From the NCBI GenBank assembly GCA_025454175.1, contig JALOOX010000001.1, positions 124,001-188,000 of the forward strand: a stretch of DNA of 64,000 bases, written 5' to 3'. Source of the DNA: Syntrophobacteraceae bacterium. GTDB taxonomy: Bacteria > Desulfobacterota > Syntrophobacteria > Syntrophobacterales > Syntrophobacteraceae. The position numbers and the translations under genes were made by a program. Shown one piece after another: positions 36,077 through 44,938 of this stretch (positions within the stretch are counted from its first letter, which is position 1; every line of letters starts with the position of its first letter). The notes beneath the pieces are model-generated. The model saw only the letters and a list, made by a program, of their open reading frames with translations, was not told the DNA's origin and ran no database searches.

Positions 36077-38656
36077 ATGAATTCCAAAAAGGAGCCCAGG
36101 GTAACCGAGGGTGATGTCAACCAATCCCCGGGGCGGGAATGGTGGAGCGAGCATCACCTCCCCGAAGCCACCAGACGCGTTCTCGAGGAGGATGCCCGAT
36201 TCTTCCTTCATCAGTCCCTTTCGACACCCTGTCTCAATGTGCTCGAGCATGCGGAAGGGACCACCATCACGGACCTGGAGGGCAGAGCCTTCCTGGATTT
36301 CCACGGCAACAGCCTGCATCAGGTGGGCCATGCCAACCCCCGGGTCATCGAGGCCGTCAAGAACCAGCTGGACACCCTGTCCTTCTGCCCCCGCAGATAC
36401 ACCAACCTTCCCGCCGTCGCCCTGGCCTCCAAGCTCGCCCGACTGGCCCCCGGCGACCTGAACCGGGTCCTGCTGGCCCCCGGAGGCACCTCCGCCGTGG
36501 GGATGGCCCTGAAGCTGGCCCGGGTGGTGACGGGTCGATTCAAGACGCTCTCCATGTGGGGCGCCTTTCACGGGGCCTCCCTGGACGCGGTTTCCGTCGG
36601 GGGAGAAGCCCAGTTCCGGGCGGGGATCGGCCCACTCCTGCCGGGAACCGAGCACGTGCCTCCCGCCGAGCCCTTTCGATGCCGTTTCGCCCCACGCGGC
36701 GGATGCGGCGGATGCGGCCTCAAGTGCGCGGAATTCGTGGAATACGCCCTCGAAAAAGAGGGGGATGTGGCGGCCGTCATTGCGGAGCCCATCCGGTGCA
36801 CGACGGTGGACCTTCCCCCGCCGGGCTACTGGCAGCGGGTGCGGAGCGCCTGCGACCTCCACGGCGCCCTCCTCATCTTCGACGAAACGGCGGTCTGCCT
36901 GGGGCGGACCGGCCGCATGCTCGCCTGTGAGCATTTCGACGTGGTGCCCGACATCCTGATCCTGGGAAAAGGCCTGGGAGGGGGGGTGCTTCCGCTGGCC
37001 GCCATCGTCGCCCGGGAGGCTTTCAATGTGGCGGGGCACATGGCCCTCGGCCATTACACCCACGAAAAGAGCCCGGTGGCCTGCGCCGCCGCCCTGGCCG
37101 CCATGGAGTGCATCGAGGAGGAGGGGCTCCTGGAGCGATCCAGGAGCCTCGGCGAAAAGGCCCTCCAGGGACTTGTCGCCATGCGTCGGGCCCACCCTCT
37201 TGTGGGAGACGTGCGGGGAATGGGGCTTCTGCTGGCCGTGGAGCTCATCCGGCCCGATGGGGGTCCCGCGAGCCGGGAAGCGGACGAGATCCTCTACCAG
37301 TGCCTCGCGCGGGGCCTGAGCTTCAAGATTTCGTCGGGGAACATCCTCACCCTGACTCCTCCCCTCACCGTTTCAGAAGCGGAATTGCATGCCGCCATGC
37401 GGATCATCGAATCCGCCCTCACGGAAGTCGAGACGAGGAGGCTGTCCGAGAAATCACGAGCCCGGAGCCTATTCTCGGACAAGCTCCTGGGCCATCACTC
37501 CTTGCTGACAACCCCCACTCCTTCAAACCCGGAAAGGATTTCCATGGATTTCGATCAGCTCCCGGAAAACCCCTATCTGCTGCTCACACCCGGGCCGCTT
37601 TCCACGACCAAGACGGTCAAGGCCGCCATGCTTCGGGACTGGTGCACCTGGGACGACGATTACAACGGCATCGTTCAGGACATCCGGTCCAGGCTGGTGG
37701 CCATGGCAACCGAGGCGCCAGGTTACACGGCGGTGCTCATGCAGGGGAGCGGGACCTTCACCGTGGAGGCCACCCTGGGAAGCGTCGTGCCGGAGGACGG
37801 GAAGGTCCTGGTCATCGCCAACGGCCACTACGGCGCGCGCATCGGCCGCATCACCCGTGTGCTCGGAATTCCCACGATTCTGCTGGACTTCGGCGAGGTG
37901 GGCTATCCCGACCTGCACCGCGTCGAATCGGCCCTGACGACTCATCCCGACCTGACCCACGTGGCCGTGGTCCACTGCGAGACCACCACGGGAATGCTCA
38001 ACCCCGTGGCCGACATCTGCCGACTGGCCCGGTCCTTCAACAAGACGACCATCGTGGATGCCATGAGCAGCTTCGGCGGCATCCCCATGGATGCTGCCGC
38101 CATGGGAGCCGACTACGTCATTTCTAGCGCCAACAAGTGCATCCAGGGGGTGCCCGGGTTTGGCTTCGTTATCGCCCGGCGCCGGGAGCTGGAGGAGTGC
38201 GAGGGGCGGGCCCGCTCCCTGAGCCTCGACCTCCACGACCAATGGAGGGAGATGGAGACCAGGGGCGGCAAGTGGCGATTCACCTCGCCCACGCACGTGG
38301 TGCGCGCCTTTGCCCAAGCCTTGAGCGAGCTCGAGGGTGAGGGAGGCATCGCGGCCCGGCATGCCCGCTACGCGGCCAATCACCGGGTCCTGGTGGAAGG
38401 CATGGAGGAGCTGGGCTTCCGGTGTCTGCTCCCGGAGCCCTGCCGCTCCCCCATCATCACGGCATTCTTCAATCCACCGCATCCGGCGTTCGCGTTCAAG
38501 CCCTTTTATTCCAGGCTCAAGTCGGAGGGATTCGTCATCTATCCGGGCAAGGTGACCAGCGCCGACACCTTCCGCATCGGAAACATCGGACACGTCTTTC
38601 CGGACGACATGAAGCGGCTCGTGCGGGCGGTGGAAAGCGCCATGACCTGGAAGTGA
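36077..38656 (+). CDS. phnW: Fusion: PbfA-like class III PLP enzyme + 2-aminoethylphosphonate-pyruvate transaminase (PhnW)
   Basis: One unbroken frame of 859 residues joins two PLP enzymes. Residues 1-455 form a class III aminotransferase fold with PLP lysine Lys298 in [13 protein letters not shown] and a Cys cluster CGGCGLKC. In phosphonate loci this family includes PbfA, which converts (R)-1-hydroxy-2-aminoethylphosphonate to phosphonoacetaldehyde and ammonia. Residues about 490-859 are PhnW (class V), starting [22 protein letters not shown], with PLP lysine Lys687 in [12 protein letters not shown], making phosphonoacetaldehyde from 2-aminoethylphosphonate and pyruvate. The linker (456-489) is Ser/Arg-rich. 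ATG 37544 with GGAAAGGA upstream could start PhnW separately. Both halves feed PhnX. The PhnW call is firm; the PbfA call rests on context and family. Confidence 0.85.
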   Translation: MNSKKEPRVTEGDVNQSPGREWWSEHHLPEATRRVLEEDARFFLHQSLSTPCLNVLEHAEGTTITDLEGRAFLDFHGNSLHQVGHANPRVIEAVKNQLDTLSFCPRRYTNLPAVALASKLARLAPGDLNRVLLAPGGTSAVGMALKLARVVTGRFKTLSMWGAFHGASLDAVSVGGEAQFRAGIGPLLPGTEHVPPAEPFRCRFAPRGGCGGCGLKCAEFVEYALEKEGDVAAVIAEPIRCTTVDLPPPGYWQRVRSACDLHGALLIFDETAVCLGRTGRMLACEHFDVVPDILILGKGLGGGVLPLAAIVAREAFNVAGHMALGHYTHEKSPVACAAALAAMECIEEEGLLERSRSLGEKALQGLVAMRRAHPLVGDVRGMGLLLAVELIRPDGGPASREADEILYQCLARGLSFKISSGNILTLTPPLTVSEAELHAAMRIIESALTEVETRRLSEKSRARSLFSDKLLGHHSLLTTPTPSNPERISMDFDQLPENPYLLLTPGPLSTTKTVKAAMLRDWCTWDDDYNGIVQDIRSRLVAMATEAPGYTAVLMQGSGTFTVEATLGSVVPEDGKVLVIANGHYGARIGRITRVLGIPTILLDFGEVGYPDLHRVESALTTHPDLTHVAVVHCETTTGMLNPVADICRLARSFNKTTIVDAMSSFGGIPMDAAAMGADYVISSANKCIQGVPGFGFVIARRRELEECEGRARSLSLDLHDQWREMETRGGKWRFTSPTHVVRAFAQALSELEGEGGIAARHARYAANHRVLVEGMEELGFRCLLPEPCRSPIITAFFNPPHPAFAFKPFYSRLKSEGFVIYPGKVTSADTFRIGNIGHVFPDDMKRLVRAVESAMTWK

Positions 38657-38703
38657 GGCGGCATCCCCCGGGAATGCTCCAGCAGGATGAGGAGGGAAAC
38701 AGA

Positions 38704-38720
38704 CCGCGGCACAGCCGCGG
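38704..38720 (+). other. Short perfect hairpin before the last phosphonate-operon gene
   Basis: CCGCGGC-ACA-GCCGCGG forms a 7-bp GC stem with a 3-nt loop directly before the ribosome site AAGGAGA of the 38738 gene. It may slow transcription or stabilise the downstream message end; no T-run follows. Confidence 0.4.
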
Positions 38721-38737
38721 ACAAGGAGACTGAAGCC

Positions 38738-39928
38738 ATGAAAGCCATATGCATCGGCGGTGCCGGAAGGATCTGCCGGGAGGCGGCCCTGGACCTGGTC
38801 GAGCACTCGGATTTCGAGCGGATCACCATTGCGGACATCGATCCCTCCGCAGCCGGGGAAGTGGCCCGGTGGCTGGATGACCCGCGCGTGGATCATTGTG
38901 TCATCGATGTGAACGACCTGGATGGGGCCGTCTCGATCCTCCAGGACTATGACGTCGCCCTCGACGGAACCACCATCGCCCTGAACGGCCGCGCGGCGGC
39001 GTGCATCGCCCGAGCGGGCCTGCACGGCCTCAACCTGAACGGTTTCGGCGAGGAAGCGGAGCAGGACCGGCACTTCAAGGATCGGAACCGGGTCTTCGTG
39101 CCGGGCTTCGGCATGACCCCCGGGGTCACCAACATGATGGCCCGGCATGCCGCCGACGCCATGGAATCCGTCGAGACCGTCCGGATCAGCCATGGCGCTT
39201 TCCGTCCCATCGCCTTTTCCGAGGCCATCGCCGCGACAACGGTGTACGAGTATGACCCGGACCTTCCGGGAAGAGTGGTCTACGAGAACGGCAGCTTCGT
39301 GCAGGTGCCGCCGTTCTCGAGACCGCGCGAGATCGAGCTGCCCGCCCCCTACGGCACCCACACTCAGTACATCATTCCCCACTCCGAAACCTTGACCCTC
39401 GCGGAGTACCTACAGGACAAGGGGGTGACCCTCATCGAGGTGCGGGGTACCTGGCCGCCCCGTAACATGCAGCTCATCCGGGCCCTCCACGACTGGGGAT
39501 TCATGCGCAACGACCCGGTCCACATCGCCGGCGCCGAGATCGGCATCATGGACGCCGTCGCCGCCTACCTGCTCCAGTGTCCCGAAGGCAGGACGACGGA
39601 CCTCTACGGGTACGCCCTTCACGTGGAGGTCATCGGGAGGCGGAGGGGGCAGAAGGCTCGCCACGTGATGACCCACACCCACCCCGCCTCCGACGGCAGC
39701 GAGCCCGGCTGGGAAAAGCTTCGGGCCTACACGCGCTGTGTGGGCATCCCCATGGCCATTGGAGCGGACCTGATCGCCCGGGGGCTGGTCGAGGGCCGGG
39801 GCGTGGTCAGCCCGGAAAGGGCCTTCCGCCCCATGGACGTCTTCCGGGCGCTTCAGAAGCGGCGCATCTTCGTCCGCGAGGACATCATGCCGTTCAGCAT
39901 CGTCCCCATAGCGCAAAAAGCGGGATAG
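38738..39928 (+). CDS. Saccharopine dehydrogenase-family oxidoreductase
   Basis: Predicted cytoplasmic NAD(P)-dependent reductase, 396 residues. The N-terminal Rossmann segment is AICIGGAGRICREAALDL; the middle carries FVPGFGMTPGVTNMMARHA, typical of saccharopine-reductase-like proteins. ATG 38738 is fixed by AAGGAGA; the frame upstream of it is not needed. It is the last gene of the phosphonate operon, 81 bp after phnW. Its substrate is unknown: it might reduce an imine or amino aldehyde arising from aminophosphonates, or act on acetaldehyde-derived carbon, but that is speculation. It ends 21 bp from the convergent cbiQ. Confidence 0.78.
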   Translation: MKAICIGGAGRICREAALDLVEHSDFERITIADIDPSAAGEVARWLDDPRVDHCVIDVNDLDGAVSILQDYDVALDGTTIALNGRAAACIARAGLHGLNLNGFGEEAEQDRHFKDRNRVFVPGFGMTPGVTNMMARHAADAMESVETVRISHGAFRPIAFSEAIAATTVYEYDPDLPGRVVYENGSFVQVPPFSRPREIELPAPYGTHTQYIIPHSETLTLAEYLQDKGVTLIEVRGTWPPRNMQLIRALHDWGFMRNDPVHIAGAEIGIMDAVAAYLLQCPEGRTTDLYGYALHVEVIGRRRGQKARHVMTHTHPASDGSEPGWEKLRAYTRCVGIPMAIGADLIARGLVEGRGVVSPERAFRPMDVFRALQKRRIFVREDIMPFSIVPIAQKAG

Positions 39929-39949
39929 AACCGCGCCCTATCCGCCGGG

Positions 39950-40903
39950 TCATGGAAGCCAGAAGCGATCCAAAGCCAGGATGCCTATCCCGGCCACCAT
40001 CCAGGAGACGCCCTTCAGCCAGTCAGCGCCGGTGGCCTGAAATTCCACCGTCCGGGGCAGCCTCCCGTCGTAGCCGCGGGAAAGCATGGCGTCATGGACC
40101 CTCTGGGTCCTCTCGAAGCTGCGCACCAGGAGCATCCCCAGGAAGTTGCCGAGCGTCCGGAGGGTTTCCACGTCCAACCGCTTCCTGAACCCCCGCACCC
40201 GCATCCCGCGGTTCATGCGCTGAGCCTCGTGCTGGAACACGTAAATGTAGCGATGGGCCAGGAGCAGCATCTGGCAGATGGTTTCGGGAATCGCCAGCCG
40301 AGCCATGGCCTGCACCGTGACTGAGAATGGGGCCGTGGCCAGGAGAGGCTCCACCAGCAGGGCAATGGCGCACGCCTTGAGCACGATGAGCCCCGCCACC
40401 TGCAGACCTCGCACATTGAAGGGAATCCAGGGCAGATGCTCGAAGACGACGACCAGGTCCCCTGCCTTGACGGGCACCGTCAAGGGCATCACGACAAGAA
40501 ACATGCCCAGGAAAGCAGCCATGGCCGAGATGCGGCGGAGTGAGCGGTGGAGGGGCAGACCGGTTGCAGCGACGGAGCCGATGCCGATGGCAAGGGCCAG
40601 ACATGCTGTTTCAAGCCGGGAAAGACCCGAAAGGCAGAGGATGAAGAAAAACAGGGCCAGGATCTTGATGCGCGGGTCCCAGCGATGAAACGGCGACCGG
40701 CCGGTTCCCTCGGCATCCAGGGCGGGAACGGACCAGTCCCGCTCGGAATCGTCATCCGCGGCGTCAGCTCGCCGGGCCGGGCGCCTGAAGGCGCGGGCGC
40801 TGAGCAGCCAGAGCCCCCCGAGTCCTCCGAGGAGGAGGAGCAGGAAATACACGGGAAGCTCCAGAGGTGCCAAGGTCGTCAACGGTGCTGGCTCCATTCC
40901 CAT
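39950..40903 (-). CDS. Nickel/cobalt ECF transporter, T component (CbiQ/NikQ) with N-terminal extension
   Basis: Energy-coupling transmembrane subunit, 317 residues. The CbiQ part begins near residue 80 (HRWDPRIKILALFFFILCLSGL) and contains the coupling helix MRVRGFRKR and a second FERTQRVHDAMLSRGYDGRLP, the short Arg-rich motifs that contact the ATPases. Ahead of it is an extra membrane segment (LELPVYFLLLLLGGLGGLWLLS), about 60-70 residues longer than usual CbiQ, possibly a leftover of a NikN-like subunit. ATG 40903 follows the cbiM stop by 5 bp. The frame upstream overlaps cbiM and is not used. Confidence 0.82.
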   Translation of the reverse strand: MGMEPAPLTTLAPLELPVYFLLLLLGGLGGLWLLSARAFRRPARRADAADDDSERDWSVPALDAEGTGRSPFHRWDPRIKILALFFFILCLSGLSRLETACLALAIGIGSVAATGLPLHRSLRRISAMAAFLGMFLVVMPLTVPVKAGDLVVVFEHLPWIPFNVRGLQVAGLIVLKACAIALLVEPLLATAPFSVTVQAMARLAIPETICQMLLLAHRYIYVFQHEAQRMNRGMRVRGFRKRLDVETLRTLGNFLGMLLVRSFERTQRVHDAMLSRGYDGRLPRTVEFQATGADWLKGVSWMVAGIGILALDRFWLP

Positions 40904-40908
40904 CTGGG

Positions 40909-41520
40909 TTAGGTCGCGGCGGGATCCATCCCCAGGAGCTCCGGCTTCACCTTGAACAGGAACGACACCGTGAAAGCCGATATGGCGCCTTCGATGCCGA
41001 CGACCGGCAGGTGGGCCAGAGCGGCGATCCTGGCTACTCCGAGGAAGTCCTCCCCGCCGGTGTAAAGCAGCCCGGCCAGAACGCCCACGGCCAGGATGAC
41101 GCACGCCCCGCCCGAAAAGGCGGCCGCCATCATGTGGCGGACCAGCGTTGTTCCCCTGAGCCAGCGAAACGCCACTCCCGCCGCGAGGGCCGGCACCCCC
41201 ATCATGAGGGAGTTGGCCCCTATGGCCGTGATCCCGCCGAATTGAAACAGGAAGCTCTGCAGGGCGATTCCCAGCAGGATCGAGACAAAGGCCGCATGGC
41301 CCAGGAGGATGCCCACAAGGCCCGGCAGGAGCAGATGAACGCTCGTGGGGCCCATGGGCACGTGGATCAGGGATGCCACGAAGAAGGCGGAGGTGACCAC
41401 CGCCACCTTGGGAAGCTCCTCCGGGTCGGTCTTTCGAACGCTCCAGGCCGTGATGACAAAACTCGCGGCAAAGCCCGCAATGGAAACGGATGCCGGAAGA
41501 ACCCCGTCAGAGATATGCAT
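40909..41520 (-). CDS. cbiM: Nickel/cobalt ECF transporter, S component (CbiM/NikM)
   Basis: Substrate-binding membrane subunit, 203 residues. It begins MHISDGVLP, where His2 is the metal ligand inserted into the pocket in this family, followed by about six to seven membrane segments, and HVPMGPTSVHLLLPGLVGILLGH, another family hallmark. With NikK and NikL-like partners upstream, nickel is more likely than cobalt, though sequence alone does not settle it. Confidence 0.92.
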   Translation of the reverse strand: MHISDGVLPASVSIAGFAASFVITAWSVRKTDPEELPKVAVVTSAFFVASLIHVPMGPTSVHLLLPGLVGILLGHAAFVSILLGIALQSFLFQFGGITAIGANSLMMGVPALAAGVAFRWLRGTTLVRHMMAAAFSGGACVILAVGVLAGLLYTGGEDFLGVARIAALAHLPVVGIEGAISAFTVSFLFKVKPELLGMDPAAT

Positions 41521-41599
41521 GATGAAGTGCCTTGTTCGATCGGTTCGCCAATGGGGCGAAAGCGGAATAAACCGGACTGGCCAGGGCTCGGGATCTCTT

Positions 41600-41967
41600 C
41601 AATGGGGCCCGGACCTCCTTCGAGAATGAACATAAAGCCCGATGCCCGCCAGCCCCAGGATATAGCCTATGCCCGCAAAGACCTCCTTGAGGCCGGGCTT
41701 TCCAAGCTCTTCTCTCAGGAGGCCCATTTCCCGCTTGATCTGGCCGAGCTCGCGAGCCAGCTGCGCTCTCTGCTGTTCCAGGAGCCTCAGCAGCTCGCGG
41801 CAGTCGACCGCCGGATCCGATGCCGGGCTTCCCGGCTCCATCGATCCTTCGGAAGCAACGGCGGAGGTCTCTTCCGCGGCCAGGCTGCCGGGAATCCCCA
41901 CCGCGCAGCAGGCTCCAATGAAAGCAGCCAGGGCAACCGTCACCGGCAGCCATCGCCTCGGGAACAT
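41600..41967 (-). CDS. C-terminal half of a split NikL-like protein
   Basis: Small membrane protein, 122 residues. It has its own signal or anchor (PVTVALAAFIGACCAVG), then a coiled coil (LLRLLEQQRAQLARELGQI) and a C-terminal membrane segment FAGIGYILGLAGIGLYVHSRRR. This coiled coil plus terminal helix corresponds to the end of ordinary NikL proteins, here made as a separate gene starting 3 bp after the previous stop. It would sit in the inner membrane with the periplasmic part at 41971-42303. Confidence 0.7.
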
Positions 41968-41970
41968 CCC

Positions 41971-42303
41971 TTACTCCCCCATCTCGCTCTTTTTCAGCTT
42001 GAACGTATTCCTGTGGCCCATGGACGCATTGATCACCACCGTGAGATCGTCCTTCCTGGGGACCGGCAGCACGCACTTGCCGTCCTTGTCCGTGACGCCT
42101 TCGGCGACCTTCTGGTCCTGGCTGTCCAGGATTTCGATGGTCCCGCCCTCCACGGGCTTCCCATCGGGGAAAAAGCTTTCGGTATAAATTTTGCCGCCTT
42201 CGACATACGCGAAAACATTAACTTTGTGGGCCGACACCGGCACAGCCCAGAACAGGGCCAAAATCACAGTCCCCAACAGAAAATAGTAAAATCTCGATGC
42301 CAT
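41971..42303 (-). CDS. N-terminal (periplasmic) half of a split NikL-like protein
   Basis: Exported protein, 110 residues, signal peptide 1-25 (ending VSA), mature protein beginning HKVNVFAYVEGGKIYTESFF, which places a histidine at the new N-terminus as in NikL metal-handling proteins. The rest is a small carboxypeptidase-regulatory-like beta domain ending VVINASMGHRN. Known NikL proteins continue into a coiled coil and a membrane helix; here the frame stops and the next gene supplies them. ATG 42303 has GAGGAG upstream. It lies 20 bp after nikK. Confidence 0.8.
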   Translation of the reverse strand: MASRFYYFLLGTVILALFWAVPVSAHKVNVFAYVEGGKIYTESFFPDGKPVEGGTIEILDSQDQKVAEGVTDKDGKCVLPVPRKDDLTVVINASMGHRNTFKLKKSEMGE

Positions 42304-42323
42304 CAGAAAAGCTCCTCGACCTC

Positions 42324-43127
42324 TCACTTCATGTCCACCGTACGAACCCAGAGGACCGCCCCGATCTCGACATCCCTGGGCTTTCCATCCTTCTTGAGCT
42401 TCCAGGTCGCGTCCTTGAGCGCCGCGAACCCCCACCATCCGGCCCTCGGCATCGCATAGGAGAAGACCCCGTTGCGGTCGGCCTTGACCACCTGGGTCAC
42501 GAACGGATCCGAGGGAGCCTTGACCACGCTCGGATTCCCAGGAGACTCGTTGAGGTACTCCACCTCGACTTCGGCGTTGGGCACCGGCTTGCCCTTGTGA
42601 AGGACCTGCCCCGTGAGCACGTTCCCCGTCCACAGACCGTAAGGACGAGTCATGGGGATGATCTCCATCTCCAGTCCCACGGGATCGTCCCAGCCCTCCT
42701 CGAGCCCCAGCGCATTCACACAAACCTTGGTGAAATGCACGATGAACTTGTTTTCGGCGGGCTCCCAGTAGGGAGTGGGCTCCACAAAGAAAATGTAGTC
42801 GCCGGGTCTCTTGATGGAATACTGAGTCTTCCAGAAAGTGAAAACCTCCTGCTGGTCCCCGCCCTTCCCCTGGGTCTTTTCGAGACTGCCCAGGAGATCC
42901 TGGACCTTCCCCTTGTGAAAGACCCCGAAGCGTTTGGGCTTCTCCATTTCCATGTAATGCATCTCCAAGGGATGAATGAACTTCACCTCGAGAGACACGG
43001 TTTTTGAGTCTTCCTGGGTGACGATGTCATGAGACGGAAGGACCACTCCGAAGTGAGCCCTCGCTTCGGGACTGAATCCGACCACCGTGGAGAAAAGAAA
43101 GATCAAGCCAGTTAAAAGACGCAGCAT
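42324..43127 (-). CDS. NikK-like periplasmic component of nickel ECF transporter (DUF4198)
   Basis: Exported protein, 267 residues. The signal peptide ends ARA and is followed at once by HFGVVLPSHDIV, giving a mature N-terminal histidine typical of these metal-uptake partners. The body is a DUF4198-type beta-rich domain with HPLEMHYMEMEKPKRFGV, TPYWEPAENKFIVHFTKV and RPYGLWTGNVLTGQVLHKGKPVPNAEVEVE. GAGGAGGG before ATG 43127 fixes the start; the longer frame is not used. First gene of the minus-strand operon nikK-nikL(split)-cbiM-cbiQ. Confidence 0.85.
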   Translation of the reverse strand: MLRLLTGLIFLFSTVVGFSPEARAHFGVVLPSHDIVTQEDSKTVSLEVKFIHPLEMHYMEMEKPKRFGVFHKGKVQDLLGSLEKTQGKGGDQQEVFTFWKTQYSIKRPGDYIFFVEPTPYWEPAENKFIVHFTKVCVNALGLEEGWDDPVGLEMEIIPMTRPYGLWTGNVLTGQVLHKGKPVPNAEVEVEYLNESPGNPSVVKAPSDPFVTQVVKADRNGVFSYAMPRAGWWGFAALKDATWKLKKDGKPRDVEIGAVLWVRTVDMK

Positions 43128-44138
43128 GGAACCCTCCTCGGCCTTGCGCTCGACGGTGCCCGGATTTGCCCCCGAACGGCGTCGTTCGCACAAAAAAAGC
43201 CAGCGCTGGACGCCGGCCTTCATGACCACTTTGAATGGACGCAAGTATAGTGTTTGAATTTGAAGGGCCGTGAAATCAATCTGCCTGTCATGCCCGGTTC
43301 TTCCGAGCTTGAGGGCTTCAGCCCTCCGTTAGACACCTTAGTAGATCAGGACACATCATCTGTCAACGCAGAATTGCAGACACCGTCGAAGCCGACTCAG
43401 TACAAGCCGGCACAATGGGGTGTCCACCTCTCCAGTCGTCATTCCGGCAGTCTTGCAGCCGGAACCCACGGAAAAAACTGGATGCCGGCTTAACCTTCGA
43501 ACGGCTTGAAATTGGCCTTTTGTCATCCCGAACGCATGTGAGGGATCTCTTTAGATTCCTCCCTTCGGTCGAAATGACGGAAAGTCCAGTTATCAGCCGT
43601 CTGCGGTATAAAAAACGCCGGCATGACAGATGACGAAATGGACAACTCATTCTGTGGGGCTGTACTCGACGACGGCAGCCCTGGAGCGGGATTGCGGCCC
43701 TATTCCGCGCCATTGTTCCGCCATGATTCCGCGCTTGACAAGGTCCCTGGATCGTGATTGGGTGTCTCCGAATCTGCCTGCAAAACCAGTCTACTCCCAC
43801 ATTCGAGCCACGAAGGCTCCAAGACGGCTTCGAACAAGTCCCGACAGTTGTCGCATCCGCCCAGGCGTAAGCTCCCGGGATTCCTGCAGCGCCCGGATTC
43901 CCGCTTGCGGGACAATGACGACAAGTGTCCGGCCACGGGTTTTGGGATGCCGTCTTGAAGACTCCCAGAGGAGTCAGGGCCTGGGTGGTCTCTTTTCGGA
44001 CTGCACACCTCCGGATCCAACCCACCGCCCTCAACGCCATCGCAACACCGGGATCAGAAGTCCCGCGCCGACTGATCACTCATGACGCCGGCCCGGAGGA
44101 GCATCGAGCTCAGGAATTCCAAGACAAGGAGAGTCGAA
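43128..44138. other. Gene-free, repeat-rich interval of about 1 kb
   Basis: It separates the minus-strand nickel operon from the plus-strand outer-membrane gene. No open frame here looks like a protein. It holds a palindromic repeat with CCGGAACC/ACTGGATGCCGG words at about 43435-43492, the longer family A copy at 43505-43610, and a CCCGGATTCCCGCTTGCGGG-type palindrome at about 43892-43912. A TATACT hexamer on the minus strand near 43246 may be part of the nikK promoter. Confidence 0.6.
43505..43610 (+). repeat. Dispersed repeat family A, copy 1
   Basis: About 105 bp nearly identical, in reverse orientation, to 50593-50698. The core is a palindrome running from TGTCATCCCGAACGC to GGTCGAAATGACGG, with outer arms CTTGAAATTGGCC and CAGCCGTCTGCGGTATA that match too. 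The same core recurs at 51248-51303. Confidence 0.85.
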
Positions 44139-44906
44139 ATGAGAAGAACCATAACTAAGATTTCCCTGATGCTGCTCATCGCATTTTCAGCGGTGGATGC
44201 CGCGCGCGCGGCCCACCCGCTCATCACCGACGACGCCGGAACCGTCGGAAAGGGAAGCGTACAGATCGAGCTGAACTATCAATACAGCCACGACAGGAAC
44301 GAAGGGGTCAAGGAGGACGAGCACGAGATCGAGACGGTCCTGACCTATGGTCTCATCGATCCGCTGGACCTGGTCATCGCGTTGCCCTTCCTGTTCACGA
44401 GATCCGAGGAGGGAGGCTCCCGGGACCGGGAGGAAGGCATCGGGGACATGTCATTCGAGGTCAAATGGCGATTCTACGAAGCCAGTGGGCTGAGCCTGGC
44501 ATTCAAGCCCGGAATCAGCTTTCCCACGGGGGAGGAAAACCGGGGTCTCGGCACCGGACGGGTGGGGGCCAGTGCATACTTCATCGCTACCCAGGAGTGG
44601 GAGCCCTGGGCTCTTCACTTCAACCTCGGCTACATCCGCAACGAGAACAAGGTGGATGAAAGGAAGGACCTCTACCACGTCTCCCTGGCCGCCGAATGGG
44701 AGGTGGCCGAATGGGTCACGATCGTGGGCAATGTCGGAACGGAAGCCAACACCGACAGGTCCTCCGACACTCCCGCCGCGTTCATCCTGGGGGGGCTGAT
44801 CTTTCCGGTGACGGAATGGCTCGACCTCGACGTGGGGATCAAGGGGGGCCTGACCCGACCCGAGGCTGATTATGCGCTGATGGCTGGCATGTGCTTTCAT
44901 TTCTGA
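44139..44906 (+). CDS. Outer-membrane beta-barrel protein (phenol MetA-pathway-like family)
   Basis: Exported protein, 255 residues, signal peptide 1-24 (ending ARAA), mature part AHPLITDDAGTVGKGSVQIELNYQYSHDR with amphipathic alternation through to the terminal aromatic residue (MCFHF*), as in outer-membrane barrels. It resembles the MetA-pathway transporter-like family, often found with metal or organic-acid loci. The mature N-terminus again starts with a histidine soon after the signal site. The frame is open upstream, but AAGGAGAG fixes ATG 44139. Being next to the double CbiO, it may help metal cross the outer membrane (inference). Confidence 0.75.
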   Translation: MRRTITKISLMLLIAFSAVDAARAAHPLITDDAGTVGKGSVQIELNYQYSHDRNEGVKEDEHEIETVLTYGLIDPLDLVIALPFLFTRSEEGGSRDREEGIGDMSFEVKWRFYEASGLSLAFKPGISFPTGEENRGLGTGRVGASAYFIATQEWEPWALHFNLGYIRNENKVDERKDLYHVSLAAEWEVAEWVTIVGNVGTEANTDRSSDTPAAFILGGLIFPVTEWLDLDVGIKGGLTRPEADYALMAGMCFHF

Positions 44907-44938
44907 TATGATCGGGGCTCAATCAGGAGGAATCGGCT

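Noticed and set aside
43630-44085. Open frames in the 43.1-44.1 kb interval
   Set aside because: They run through palindromic dispersed repeats and read as Arg/Pro/Ser-rich random sequence.
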